Assembly: GCA_027886175.1 (NCBI GenBank)
Contig: JAJNNQ010000129.1
Location: 62,001-126,000, forward strand
DNA from: Phylloscopus collybita
Lineage: Eukaryota > Chordata > Aves > Passeriformes > Phylloscopidae
Length of the DNA stretch: 64,000 nt
Reading direction: 5' to 3'
Positions 49,764 through 63,093 of the stretch are shown piece by piece (position 1 is the first letter of the stretch; each line of letters starts with the position of its first letter). A program made the translations under genes and the position numbers. Below the pieces are notes generated by a model. The model was not told the DNA's origin. It saw only the letters and a program-made list of their open reading frames with translations, and did no database searches.

Positions 49764-52700
49764 GTGGAGACATCGGTTTCCCATGAAAAAGGTCCACCGT
49801 TCGTGTCCTATGCTGTCTGCCTGCCACTGATCTTCTGCCTGCTGAAATTCCATACAAATGAGGATATCTCCTCAATGCAATCAACCACCAGACGGAACTT
49901 TGTCTGCCCTTGTAGTGCCAAAGGCCTCCTACATACTGACATCAGGAACCTGGAGTGGAGACTTTGGTTTCCCATGGAAATGCGACAGCGTTCGTGTCTA
50001 ATGATGTTTGCCTGCCACTAGGATTCTGCCTATTAAAATTACAATAAAATTCCATACCATTGAAGATGTCTCTCACGTGCAATCTAACACCAAATGGAAG
50101 TCTGTCTGCCCCTGTAGAGCAAAAGGCTTCCTACAAATAGACGTCAAGAAGCTGGGGCAGAGACTTTGGTTTCCCATGGCAAAGGGCCACGGTTCCTGTC
50201 TAATGCTGTCTGCCTGCCACTGGGCTTATGGCTACTAAAATTACATACAAATGAGGATATCTCCCAGATGCAATATGCCACCAGTTGGAAGTATGTCTCC
50301 TCTTGTAGTGCCAGAGGCCTCCTAGAAAATGACATCAGGAACCTGGGGTGGAGACTTTGGTTTCCCATGGAAATGGGCCACTATTCATGTCTAATTTTTT
50401 CTGCCTGCCGCTGGGATTCTGCCTACTAAAATTCCACTAAAATTCCATGCAAATGCGAATATCTCCCGGGCGCAATCAAACACCAGATGGAAGTTTCTCT
50501 GCCCTTGTATTGCCAAAGACCTCCTTCAAACTGACATCAGGAACATAGGATGGATAATTTGTCTTTCCATGGAAAAGGACCACCGTTCCTGTCTAATGCT
50601 GTCTGCCTGGCACTGTGGTTATGACTGCTGAAGTTCCATACAAATGAGGATATCTCCCAGATGCAATATGCCACCAGATGGAAGTTTGTCTGCTCTAGCA
50701 GTGCCAAAGGCCTCCTTTATACTGACATTCGGAACCTGGCCTGGAGACTTTGGTTTCCTATGGAAAAGGTCCACCGTTCATTTTTAATGCGGTCGGTCTG
50801 TAACTGGGATTCTGAGTACTATAATTCCACTAAAATTCTATACAAATGAGGATATCTCCCAGGTGCAATCTACCACCAGATGTTAGTTTGTCTGCTCTTG
50901 CAGTGCCAAAGGCCTCCTTTATACTGACATTCGGAACCTGGCCTGGAGACTTTGGTTTCCTATGGAAAAGGCCCACCGTTCGTGTTTAATTCTCTCTGTC
51001 TGCAACTGGGCTTCTGAGTACTAAAATACCACTAAAATTCCATACAAATAAGGACATCTACGAGGTGCGATCCACCACTAGATGGAGGTTTGTCTGCCCT
51101 TGTAGTGCCGAAGGCCTCCTACAAACTGACATCAGGAGCCTGGGTTGGAGACTTTGTTTTCCCATGGAAAAGGGCCACCGTTCGTGTCTAATGCTGTCTG
51201 CCTGCCACTGGGCTTCTATCTGCTGAAATTCCATACAAATGTGGATATCTTCCCGATGCAATCAACCACCAGACGGAAGTTTTTCTGCCCTTGTACTGTC
51301 AATGGCCTACTAAAACCTGACATCGGGAACGTGGTGTGGAGACTTTGGCTTCCCTAGGAAAAGGACCACAGTTCCTGTCTAATGCTGTCTGCCTGGCACT
51401 GTGGTTATGACTGCTGAAGGTCCATACAAATGAGGATATCTCCCAGGAGCAATCTACCACCAGGTGGAAGTTTGTCTACCCTTGTACTGCCGAAGGCCTC
51501 CTAGTAACGGACATCAGGAACGTGGGGTGGAGACTTTGGTTTCCCATAAAAATGGGCCACCGTTCGTGTCTAAAGCTGTCTGCCTGCCACTGGGGATCTT
51601 CGTAATAAAATTCCAATAAAATTCCAGAGAAATGAGGATATCTCCCAGGTGCAATCTACCACCAGATGGAAGTTTATCTGCCCTTGTAGTTCCAAACGCC
51701 TTCTACAAATTGACATCAGGAACGTGGGGTGGAGACTTTGTTTTCCCATGGAAATGGGCCACCGTTTGTGTCTAATGCTATGTGACTGCCACTGGGATTA
51801 TGCCTAGTAAAATCCCGTACAAATGAGGATATCTCCCAGATAGAGTCTACCACCAGATGAAAGTTTGTCTGCCCTTGTAATGCCAAAGGCCTCCTACAAA
51901 CTGACATCAGGATTCTGGAAAGGAGGCTTTGGTTTCCCATGGAAAAGGGGCACCCTTGTTGTTTAATGCTGTCTCCTTGCCACTGGGCTTATGACTACTG
52001 AAATTACATACAAATGAGGATATCTCCCTAACAAAATTTCCCACCAGATGGAAGTTTGTCTGCCCTTTTAATGCCAAAGGCCTACTTAAAACTGACATCA
52101 GGAGCCTGGTTGGAGACTTTGTTTTCCCATGGAAAAGGGCCACCGTTCGTGTCTAATGCTGTCTGCCTGCCACTGGGCTTTTACCTGCTGAAATTCCATA
52201 CAAATGAGGATATCTCCCCGATGCAATCAGCCACCAGACAGAAGTTTGTTTGCCCTTGTACTGCCAAAGGCCTCCTAAAACCTGACATCAGGAACGTGGC
52301 TTGGAGACTTTGGCTGCCCATGGGAAAAGGGCCACCGTTCATGTCTAATGCTGTCTGCCTGCCACTGGGCTTCTACCTGCTGAAGTTCCATACAAATGAG
52401 GATATCTCCCCGATGCAATCAACCACCAGACGGAAGTTTGTCTACCTTTGTAGTGTCAAAGGCCTCCTAGAAACGGACATCAGGAACGTGGGGTGGAGAC
52501 TTTGGTTTCCCATAAAAATGGGCCATTGTTCGTGTCTAATGCTGTCTGCCTGCCACTGTGCTTCTTCCTACTAAAATTCCACTAAAACTCCATAGAAATG
52601 AGGATATCTCCCAGGTGCAATCTACAACCAGATGGAAGTTTCTCTGCCCTTATATTGGAAAACGCCTCCTACAAAGAGACATCAGCAACATGGGGTGGAG

Positions 52701-55700
52701 ATTTTGGTTTCCCATGGAAAAGGGCCACTGTTCGTGTCTAATGCTGTCTGCCTGCCACTGGAGTTATGCCTACTGAAATTCCTCACAAATGAGGATATTT
52801 CCCAGATGGAATCTCCCACCAGTTGGAAGTTTGTTTGCCCTTCTAGTGCCAAAGGCCTCCTACAAACTGACATCAGGCATGTGACATGGAGACTTTGGTT
52901 TCCCAAGGAAATGGACCACCGTTCGTGTCTAATGCTGTCTGCCAGACACTGGGCTTATGCCTACTAAAATTCCACTAAAATTCTGTACAAATGTGGATAT
53001 CTCCCAGGTGCAATCTACCACCAGTTTGAAGTTTGCCTGCCCTTGTAGTTCCAAAGGCCTCCTACAAACTGACATCAGGAACGTGAGGTGGAGACTTTGC
53101 TTTCCCATGGAAAAGGTCCATTGTTCGTGTCTAATGCTGTCTGCCTGCCACTGGGCTTCTGCCTGCTGAAATTCCATACAAATGAGGGTATCTCCTCGAT
53201 TCAATCAACCACAAGACGGAACTTTGTCTGCCCTTGTAGTGCCAAAGGCCTCCTACAAACTGACATCAGGAACCTGGAGTTGAAACTTTGCGTTCCCTTG
53301 GAAATGGGCCAGCGTTCGTGTCTAATGATGTGTGCCTGCAACTAGGCTTCTGCCTATTAAAAGTCCACTAAAATACCATACAAATGAGGATGTCTCCCAG
53401 GTGCAATCTAAACCAGATGGATGTTTCTCTGCCCTTGTAGTGCCAAAGGCCTCCTAAAAACTGACAGCAGGAAAGTGGGGTGAAGACTTTCTTTTCGCAT
53501 GGAAATGGGCCACCGTTTGTGTCTAATCCTATGTGCCTGCCACTGGGCTTCTTCCTACTAAAATTCCACTAATATTCCATGGAAATGAGGATATCTCCCA
53601 GGTGCAATCTACCACCAGATGGAAGTTTTTCTGCCCTTGTAGTTCCAAACACCTCTTACAAACTGACATCAGGAACGTGGGGTGGAGACTTTGGTTTCCC
53701 ATGGAAAAGGGCCACAGTTCGTGTCTAATGCTGTCTGCCTGCCCCTGTTGTTACGCCTGCTGAAATTCCTCACAAATGAATATATCTCCCAGATGGAGTC
53801 TACCACCAGTTGGAAGTTTGTCTGCTCTTGTAGTGCAAAAGTCCTCCTATAAACGGACATAAGGCACGTGGTGTGGAGACTTTGGTTTCCCATGGAAATG
53901 GGCCACCGTTGGTGTTTAATGCTGTCTACTTGCCACTGGGCTTCTGCCTACTTTAATTCCACTAAAATTCCATACAAATGAGGATATCTCCAAGACGCAA
54001 TATGCCACCAGTTGGAAGTTTGTCTGTTCTTGTAGTGCAAAAGGCCTCCTAAAAACTGACATCAGGAAGCTGGCCTGGAGACTTTGTTTTCCCCTGGAAA
54101 ACGGCCACTATTCATGTCTAATTCTGTGTGCCTGCAGCTGCGATTCTGCGTACTAAAATTCCTCTAAAATTCTATACAAATGGGAATATTTCGCAGGTGC
54201 AATCCTCCCCCAGTTTGAAGTTTCTCTGCCCTTGTAGTGCAAAAGGGCTCCTATAAACTGACATCTGAAACATAGGATGGATAATTTGGTTTCCCATGGA
54301 AAAAGGTCACTGTTCATGCCTAATGCTGTGTGCCTGCCACTGGGCGTATGCCTGCAAAAACTCAATACAAATGAGGATATCTCGCAGATGCAATTTACCA
54401 CGAGGTGGAAGTTTGTCTGCCCTTGTAGTGACAAAAGCCCCCTAAAAAACTGACATCAGGAACCAGGCGTGGAGACTTTGGTTTCCAATGGAAAAGGACC
54501 ACCGTTCGTATCTAATGCTGTCTGCCTGGCACTGTGGTGATGACTGCTGAAGTTCCATACAAATGAGGATATCTCCCAGGTGCAATCTACCACCAGGTGG
54601 AACTTTGTCTGCCCTTGTAGTGCCAAAGGCCTCCAAAAAACGGACATCAGGAACGTGGGGTGAAGACTTTGGTTTCCCATGGAAAAGGTCCACCGTTTGT
54701 TTCTAATGCTGTCTGCCTGGCTTTGAGATTATGAGTGCTGAAGTTCCATACAAATGAGGATATCTCCCAGGTGCAATCTACCACCAGGTGGAAGTTTGTC
54801 TGCCCTTGTATTGCCAACGGCCTCCTAGAAACGGACATCAGGAACGTGGGGTGGAGACTTTGGTTTCCCATGGAAATGGGCCACCGTTCGTGTCTAATGC
54901 TGTCTGCCTGCCACTTGGTTTCTTCCTATTAATATTCCACTAAAATTCCATAGAAATAACGATATATCCCAGGTGCAATCTACAACCAGATGGAAGATTC
55001 TCTGCCCTTGTTGTACCAAAGCCCTCCTAAAAAACTGACATCAGGAACCATGGGTGGAGACTTTGATTTCCCATGGAAAAGGACCAGCGTTCATGTCTAA
55101 TGCTGTCTGCCTGCCAATGAGCTTCTGCCTGCTGAAATTCCAAAAAAAATTTGGAAATCTCTCCGATGTAATCAACCACCTCACGGAAGTTTCTCTGCCC
55201 CTGTAGAGCCAAAGGCCTCCTACAAATTGACATGAGGAGCCTGGAGTGGAGACTTTGGTTTCCCATGGAAAAGGGCCAGCGTTCGTGTCTAATGCTGTCT
55301 GCCCGCCACTGGGTTGTGGCTACAGAAATTACATACAAATGAGGATATCTCCCAGATTCAATATGCCACCAGTTGGAAGTTTGTCTGTTCTTGTAGTGCA
55401 AAAGGCCTCCTAAAAACAGACATCAGGAACCTGGCCTGGAGACTTTGGTTTCCCCTGGAAAAGGGCCACTATTCATGTCTAATTCTGTCTGCCTGCCACT
55501 GGGATTCTGCGTACTAAAATTCCTCTAAAATTCTATACAAATGAGAATATCTCGCAGGTGCAATCTACCCCCGGTTTGAAGTTTCTCTGCCCTTGTATTG
55601 CCAAAGGTCTCCTATAAAATGACATCTGAAACGTAGGATGGATAATTTGGTTTCCCATGAAAAAGAGCCACTGTTCATGCCTAATGCTGTGTGCCTGCCA

Positions 55701-57774
55701 CTGGGCGTATGCCTCCTAAAATTCCATACAAGTGAGGATATCTCCCAGATGCAATTTACCACCAGATGGAAGATTGTCTGCCCTTGTAGTGGCAAAGGCC
55801 TCCTAAAAAACTGACATCAGGAACCAGGGGTGGAGACTTTGGTTTCCCATGAGAAAGGACCACCGTTTGTGTCTAATGCTATGTGCCTGCCACTGGGCTT
55901 ATGCCTAGTGAAATTCCATACAAATGAGGATATCTCCCAGATGGAATCTACAACCAGTCGGAAATTAGTCTGCCCTTATAGTGCCAAATGCCTCCTACAA
56001 ACTGACATCAGGAACGTGGGATGGAGACTTTGTTTCCAATGGAAAAGGGGTACCGTTCCTGTCTAATGCTGTCTGCCTGGCAATGTGGTTATGACTGCTG
56101 AAGTTCCATACAAATGAGGATATCTCCCAGGTGCAATCTACCACCAGGTGAACGTTTGTTTGCCCTCCTTGTAGTTCCAAAGGCCTCCTAAAAACTGACA
56201 TCAGGAACGTGGGGTGGAGACATCGGTTTCCCATGAAAAAGGTCCACCGTTCGTGTCCTATGCTGTCTGCCTGCCACTGGGCTTTTACCTGCTGAAATTC
56301 CATACAAATGAGGATATCTCCCCGATGCAATCAGCCACCAGACGGAAGTTTGTTTGCCCTTTTAATGCCAAAGGCCTCCTACAAATTGACATGAGGAGCC
56401 TGGAGTGGAGACTTTGGTTTCCCATGGAAATGGGCCAGCGTTCGTGTCTAATGACTTGCGTCTGCCACTAGGCTTCTGCCTATTAAAATCCCACTAAAAT
56501 TCCATACAAATGAGGATGTCTCCCAGGTGCAATCTACCACCAGATGGAAGTTTGTCTGCCTCTGTAGTGCCAAATGCCTCCTAAAAACTGACGTCAGGAA
56601 CGTGGGCTGGAGACTTTGGTTTCCCATGGAAAAGGGGCACCGTTCGTGTCTAATGCTGTCTGCCTGTCACTGGTGTTATGCCTGCTGAAATACCACACAA
56701 ATGAGGATATCTCCCAGATGCAATATGCCAGCAGTTGGAAGTTTGTCTCCACTTGTAGTGCCAGAGGTCTCCTAAAAACTGACATCAGGAACGTGGGGTG
56801 GAGACTTTGTTTTTCCATGGAAAGAGGCCACCGTTCGTGTCTAATGCTGTCTGCCTGCCAGTGGGCATATGCCTACCAAAGTTCCATACATATGAGGATA
56901 TCTCCCAAATGCAATTTCCCACCAGATGAAAGTTTGTCTGCCCTTTTAATGCCAAAGGCCTCCTACAAACTGACATGAGGAGCCTGGGTTGGAGACTTTG
57001 GTTTCCCATGGATATTGGCCAGCGTTCGTGTGTAATGCTGTCTGCCTGCCGCTGGACTTCTGCCTACTAAAATTCCACTAAAATTCTATACAAATGAGGA
57101 TATCTCCCAGGTGCAATCTACCACCAGTTTGAAGTTTGCCTGCCCTTGTAGTTCCAAAGGCCTCCTACAAACTGACATCAGGAACGTGAGGTGGAGAATT
57201 TGCTTTCCCATGGAAAAGGTCCATTGTTCGTGTCTAATGCTGTCTGCCTGCCACTGGGCTTCTGCCTGCTGAAATTCCATACAAATGAGGATATCTCCTC
57301 GATGCAATCAACCACCAGACGGAACTTTGTCTGCCCTTCTTGTGCCAAACGCCTCCTTCAAACTGACATCAGGATCCTGGATTGGAAACTTTGGTTTCCC
57401 ATGGAAATGGGCCAGCGTTCGTGTCTAATGATGTGTGCCTGCCACGAGGCTTCTGCCTATTAAAATTCCACTAAAATTCCATACAAATGAGGATGTCTCC
57501 CATGTGCAATCTACCACCAGATGGAAGTTTGTCTGCCCCTGTAGAGCCAAAGGCTTCCTACAAATTGACATCAGGAACCTGGGGCGGAGACTTTGGTTTC
57601 CCATTGAAAAGAACCACCGTTCCTGTCTAATGCTGTCTGCCTGGCACTGTGGTTATGACTGCTGAAGTTCCATACAAATGAGGATATCTCCCAGGTGCAA
57701 TCTACCACCAGGTGGACGTTTGTTTGCCCTCCTTGTGCCAAAGGCCTCCTAAAAACTGACATCAGGAACGTGGG
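49764..57774 (-). repeat. Higher-order repeat R3 (8,011 bp)
   Basis: Aligns with R2 at +10,940 (to about 50,500), then +11,142 (from about 50,860; one extra 202-bp monomer), then +9,774 from about 52,150 (loss of 1,368 bp, seven monomers) to its end. 9,177 + 202 - 1,368 = 8,011, exactly the observed spacing of unit starts. The deletion fuses two ordinarily distant monomers in frame and yields the longest open frame of the satellite (172 codons, 52,056-52,574), a by-product. Confidence 0.92.
52130..52175. other. Seven-monomer deletion junction in R3
   Basis: Upstream sequence (GGAGCCTGGTTGGAGACTTT) matches R2 near 40,960-41,000. Immediately downstream, after TTTTCCCATGGAAAAGGGCC, the sequence matches R2 near 42,366. 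The exchange lies in the core shared by every monomer, so its exact base cannot be assigned. Confidence 0.85.
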
Positions 57775-58380
57775 GTGGAGACATCGGTTTCCCATGAAAA
57801 AGGTCCACCGTTCGTGTCCTATGCTGTCTGCCTGCCACTGATCTTCTGCCTGCTGAAATTCCATACAAATGAGGATATCTCCTCAATGCAATCAACCACC
57901 AGACGGAACTTTGTCTGCCCTTGTAGTGCCAAAGGCCTCCTACATACTGACATCAGGAACCTGGAGTGGAGACTTTGGTTTCCCATGGAAATGCGACAGC
58001 GTTCGTGTCTAATGATGTTTGCCTGCCACTAGGATTCTGCCTATTAAAATTACAATAAAATTCCATACCATTGAAGATGTCTCTCACGTGCAATCTAACA
58101 CCAAATGGAAGTTTGTCTGCCCCTGTAGAGCAAAAGGCTTCCTACAAATAGACGTCAAGAAGCTGGGGGAGAGACTTTGGTTTCCCATGGCAAAGGGCCA
58201 CGGTTCCTGTCTAATGCTGTCTGCCTGCCACTGGGCTTATGGCTACTAAAATTACATACAAATGAGGATATCTCCCAGATGCAATATGCCACCAGTTGGA
58301 AGTTTGTCTCCTCTTGTAGTGCCAGAGGCCTCCTAGAAAATGACATCAGGAACCTGGGGTGGAGACTTTGGTTTCCCATG

Positions 58381-59559
58381 GAAATGGGCCACTATTCATG
58401 TCTAATTTTTTCTGCCTGCCGCTGGGATTCTGCCTACTAAAATTCCACTAAAATTCCATGCAAATGCGAATATCTCCCGGGTGCAATCAAACACCAGATG
58501 GAAGTTTCTCTGCCCTTGTATTGCCAAAGACCTCCTTCAAACTGACATCAGGAACATAGGATGGATAATTTGTCTTTCCATGGAAAAGGACCACCGTTCC
58601 TGTCTAATGCTGTCTGCCTGGCACTGTGGTTATGACTGCTGAAGTTCCATACAAATGAGGATATCTCCCAGATGCAATATGCCACCAGATGGAAGTTTGT
58701 CTGCTCTAGCAGTGCCAAAGGCCTCCTTCAAACTGACATTCGGAACCTGGCCTGGAGACATTGGTTTCCTACGGAAAAGGTCCACCGTTCATTTTTAATG
58801 CGGTCGGTCTGTAACTGGGATTCTGAGTACTATAATTCCACTAAAATTCTATACAAATGAGGATATCTCCCAGGTGCAATCTACCACCAGATGTTAGTTT
58901 GTCTGCTCTTGCAGTGCCAAAGGCCTCCTTTATACTGACATTCGGAACCTGGCCTGGAGACTTTGGTTTCCTATGGAAAAGGCCCACCGTTCGTGTTTAA
59001 TTCTCTCTGTCTGCAACTGGGCTTCTGAGTACTAAAATACCACTAAAATTCCATACAAATAAGGACATCTACGAGGTGCGATCTACCACTAGATGGAAGT
59101 TTGTCTGCCCTTGTAGTGCCAAAGGCCTACTACAAACTGACATCAGGAGCCTGGGTTGGAGACTTTGTTTTCCCATGGAAAAGGGCGACCGTTCGTGTCT
59201 AATGCTGTCTGCCTGCCACTGGGCTTCTATCTGCTGAAATTCCATACAAATGAGGATATCTTCCCGATGCAATCAACCACCAGACGGAAGTTTCTCTGCC
59301 CTTGTACTGTCAATGGCCTACTAAAACCTGACATCGGGAACGTGGTGTGGAGACTTTGGCTTCCCTAGGAAAAGGACCACCGTTCCTGTCTAATGCGGTC
59401 TGCCTGGCACTGTGGTTATGACTGCTGAAGGTCCATACAAATGAGGATATCTCCCAGGAGCAATCTACCACCAGGTGGAAGTTTGTCTGCCCTTGTAGTG
59501 CCAAAGGCCTCCTAGTAACGGACATCAGGAATGTGGGGTGGAGACTTTGGTTTCCCATG
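58381..59559 (-). repeat. Six-monomer tandem duplication in R4, first copy
   Basis: Landmarks at 58,402, 58,672, 59,069, 59,156 and 59,310 recur at exactly +1,179. The length equals three short plus three long monomers. The join is near 59,559, in the shared GTTTCCCATGGAAATGGGCC core. Confidence 0.88.
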
Positions 59560-60738
59560 GAAATGGGCCACTATTCATGTCTAATTTTTTCTGCCTGCCG
59601 CTGGGATTCTGCCTACTAAAATTCCACTAAAATTCCATGCAAATGCGAATGTCTCCCAGGTGCAATCAAACACCAGATGGAAGTTTCTCTGCCCTTGTAT
59701 TGCCAAAGACCTCCTTCAAACTGACATCAGGAACATAGGATGGATAATTTGTCTTTCCATGGAAAAGGACCACCGTTCCTGTCTAATGCTGTCTGCCTGG
59801 CACTGTGGTTATGACTGCTGAAGTTCCATACAAATGAGGATATCTCCCAGATGCAATATGCCACCAGATGGAAGTTTGTCTGCTCTAGCAGTGCCAAAGG
59901 CCTCCTTCAAACTGACATTCGGAACCTGGCCTGGAGACATTGGTTTCCTACGGAAAAGGTCCACCGTTCATTTTTAATGCGGTCGGTCTGCAACTGGGAT
60001 TCTGAGTACTATAATTCCACTAAAATTCTATACAAATGAGGATATCTCCCAGGTGCAATCTACCACCAGATGTTAGTTTTTCTGCTCTTGCAGTGCCAAA
60101 GGCCTCCTTTATACTGACATTCGGAACCTGGCCTGGAGACTTTGGTTTCCTATGGAAAAGGCCCACCGTTCGTGTTTAATTCTCTCTGTCTGCAACTGGG
60201 CTTCTGAGTACTAAAATACCACTAAAATTCCATACAAATAAGGACATCTACGAGGTGCGATCCACCACTAGATGGAAGTTTGTCTGCCCTTGTAGTGCCA
60301 AAGGCCTACTACAAACTGACATCAGGAGCCTGGGTTGGAGACTTTGTTTTCCCATGGAAAAGGGCCACCGTTCGTGTCTAATGCTGTCTGCCTGCCACTG
60401 GGCTTCTATCTGCTGAAATTCCATACAAATGAGGATATCTTCCCGATGCAATCAACCACCAGACGGAAGTTTCTCTGCCCTTGTACTGTCAATGGCCTAC
60501 TAAAACCTGACATCGGGAACGTGGTGTGGAGACTTTGGCTTCCCTAGGAAAAGGACCACCGTTCCTGTCTAATGCGGTCTGCCTGGCACTGTGGTTATGA
60601 CTGCTGAAGGTCCATACAAATGAGGATATCTCCCAGGAGCAATCTACCACCAGGTGGAAGTTTGTCTGCCCTTGTAGTGCCAAAGGCCTCCTAGTAACGG
60701 ACATCAGGAATGTGGGGTGGAGACTTTGGTTTCCCTAT
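59560..60738 (-). repeat. Six-monomer tandem duplication in R4, second copy
   Basis: Second copy of the 1,179-bp segment, nearly identical to the first (differences include GGGCGACC/GGGCCACC near 59,186/60,365 and ATGTTAGTTTG/ATGTTAGTTTT near 60,075). After it the sequence continues as TTTCCCTATAAAAAATGGGCC, matching the R3 path. Confidence 0.88.
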
Positions 60739-62594
60739 AAAAAATGGGCCACCGTTCGTGTCTAAAGCTGTCTGCCTGCCACTGGGGATCTTCGTAATAA
60801 AATTCCAATAAAATTCCATAGAAATGAGGATAACTCCCAGGTGCAATCTACCACCAGATGGAAGTTTTTCTGCCTGTATGTTGGAAAAGGCCTCCTACAA
60901 AGTGACATCAGCAATGAGCGCGGAGATTTGGGTTTCCCATGGAAATGGGCCACCTTTCGTGTCTAATGGTGTCTGCCTGCCACTGGGATTATGCCTTGTA
61001 AAATCCCATACAAATGAGGATATCTCCCAGATAGAGTCTACCACCAGATGAAAGTTTGTCTGCCCTTGTAATGCCAATGGCCTCCTACACACTGACATCA
61101 GGATTCTGGAGAGGACGCTTTGGTTTCCCATGGAAAAGGGGCACCTTGGTGTTTAATGCTGTCTCCTTGCCACTGGGCTTATGACTACTGAAATTACATA
61201 CAAATGAGGATATCTCCCTAAACAAAATTTCCCACCAGATGGAAGTTTGTCTGCCCTTTTAATGCCAAAGGCCTACTAAAAACTGACATCAGGAGCCTGG
61301 GTTGGAGCCTTTGTTTTCCCATGGAAAAGGGCCACGGTTCCTCTCTAATGCTGTCTACCTGCCAATGGGCTTCTACCTGATGAAATTCCATAAAAATGAG
61401 GATATCTCCCCGATGCAATCAACCACCAGACGGAAGTTTGTCTACCCTTGTAGTGACAATAGCCTCCTAGAAACGGACATCAGGAACGTGGGGTGGAGAT
61501 TTTGGTTTCCCATCAAATGGGCCATTGTTCGTGTCTAATGCTGTCTGCCTGCCACTGTGCTTCTTCCTACTAAAATTCCACTAAAACTCCATAGAAATGA
61601 GGATATCTCCCAGGTGCAATCTACAACCAGATGGAAGTTTCTCTGCCCTTATATTGGAAAACGCCTCCTACAAAGTGACAGAAGCAACGTGGGGTGGAGA
61701 TTTTGGTTTCCCATGGAAAAGGGCCACTGTTCGTGTCTAATCGTCTCTGCCTGCCACTGGGGTTATGCCTGCTGAAATTCCTCACAAATGAGGATATCTC
61801 CCAGATGGAATCCACCACCAGTTCGAAATTTGTTTACCCTTCTAGTGCCAAAGGCCTCCTAAAAACTGACATCAGGAACCTGGGATGGAGACTTTGGTTT
61901 CTCATGGAAATGGGCCACCGTTCGTGTCTAATAATGTCTGCCTGCCATTGGGCTTCTACCTACGAAAATTCCACTGAAATTCCATACAAATGAAGACATC
62001 TCCCGGGTGCAGTCTATTGCCAGATATAAGTTTTTCTACCCTTGTATTTCCAAAGGCCTTCTACAAACTGACATGAAGAGCCTGTAGTGGAGACTTTGGT
62101 TTCCCATGGATATGGGCCAGCGTTCGTGTGTAATGCAGTCTGCCTGCCGCTGGATTTCTGCCTACTTTAATACCACTGAAATTCCATAAAAACGAGGATA
62201 TCTCCCAGGTGCAATCTACCACGTAATGGAAGTTTTTCTGCCCTTGTACTTCCAAACGCCTCTTACAAACTAACATCAGGAACGTGGGGTAGAGACTTCG
62301 GTTTCCCATGGAAAAGGGTCACCGTTTGTGTCTAATGCAGTCTTCCTGCCACTGGGGTTATGCCTGCTGAAATTCCTCACAAATGAGGATATCTCCCACA
62401 CGGAATCTACCACCAGTTGGAAGTTTGTCTGCCCTTGTAGTGCCAAAGGCCTCCTACAAACTGACATCAGGCACGTAAGATGGAGACTTTGGTTTCCCAA
62501 GGAAATGGACCACAGTTCGTGTCTAATGCTGTCTGCCAGACACTGGGCTTAGGCCTACTAAAATTCCACTAAAATTCTATACAAATGAGGACTC

Positions 62595-63093
62595 TCCCAG
62601 CACAGTGCAGAGTCCCCGTGGCTAGTTCCTTGAAATACCTTTCCTGGCAGCAGCCCAGAGCTGTACTGAGTGCAGCAGGTGTCAGGCAGTCTCCTCTCGC
62701 CGTGTAGGTGCTTCTGTTTTGTGTTTGCAGCGTGCAGAGAAGCCCGCGTGCTTGCTGCTGCTTCCAGCAAGCCAAAACGCTTTTGCAGCCACTTTCCTGC
62801 CTTTTCCACAACAGGATCACTGTCTAGCTGATTTACAGTTGCCTCTGCGTAGAGCAGCTAGAGGAGCAGCTCTGCCGGCTTTCCTGTGTTTCTGCATAGC
62901 AGAGCTGTCAAGAACGAGAAGCTGCGTTTTGCCGAGAAAGCAGCGCTTCGCGGAAGCACAGCCAGCGGCGTCTTCGGTACAGCCGCAGCTTGTGCGGAGA
63001 AGCGAAAGAGAGCCGGGGAAGAACGTGGAAAGCCGAACTCGGTCGCTGCAACCGGGTGCTGGCGAACAGCTTCTGGTCACCTTGGAGAAACTG
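62595..63093. repeat. Non-satellite GC-richer block, copy 1 of a 499-bp direct repeat
   Basis: Starts TCCCAGCACAGTGCAGAG and is unrelated to the satellite. The same start recurs at 63,094. It includes a pyrimidine/T-rich run ending in GCAG (CTTCTGTTTTGTGTTTGCAG, 62,711-62,730), which resembles a 3' splice site, and many CpG-containing stretches (GCGCTTCGCGGAAGC). I do not recognise the family. It could be an unrelated repeat, a captured non-coding exon or part of a larger element. Open frames cross it on both strands but none shows a recognisable domain. The left junction shares TCTCCCAG with the satellite. Confidence 0.85.

Larger units (their letters stand above)
57775..62594 (-). repeat. 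Higher-order repeat R4 (4,820 bp, truncated by non-satellite block)
   Basis: Starts 8,011 bp after R3 and stays in register until a 1,179-bp tandem duplication at 58,381-60,738. It then follows the R/L-shared monomers. The tail at 61,557-62,590 closely mirrors L1 about 215-1,420 (for example 62,276-62,500 against 476-700). It stops abruptly in the GAGGATATCTCCCAG region at 62,594. This last part looks more like the inverted L unit than the R unit. Confidence 0.88.

Noticed and set aside
52056..52574. 172-codon open frame, the longest in the satellite
   Set aside because: Made by the seven-monomer deletion in R3 plus a monomer with one extra base (CCCATGGG) that keeps frame. The same peptide blocks occur in all other units as shorter frames.
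1..62594. Several hundred open frames of 60-172 codons on both strands with similar peptides (METLVSHGKGPPF-, MGNQSLHPTFL-like)
   Set aside because: They recur at monomer spacing, overlap antisense to each other, change frame because 191 and 202 are not multiples of 3, and show no recognisable domain. They are translations of the satellite, not a gene family.
62711..62730. 3' splice-site-like tract ending in GCAG
   Set aside because: Plausible by motif, but with no exon, donor site or reading frame to pair with it. Kept only as a remark on the block.
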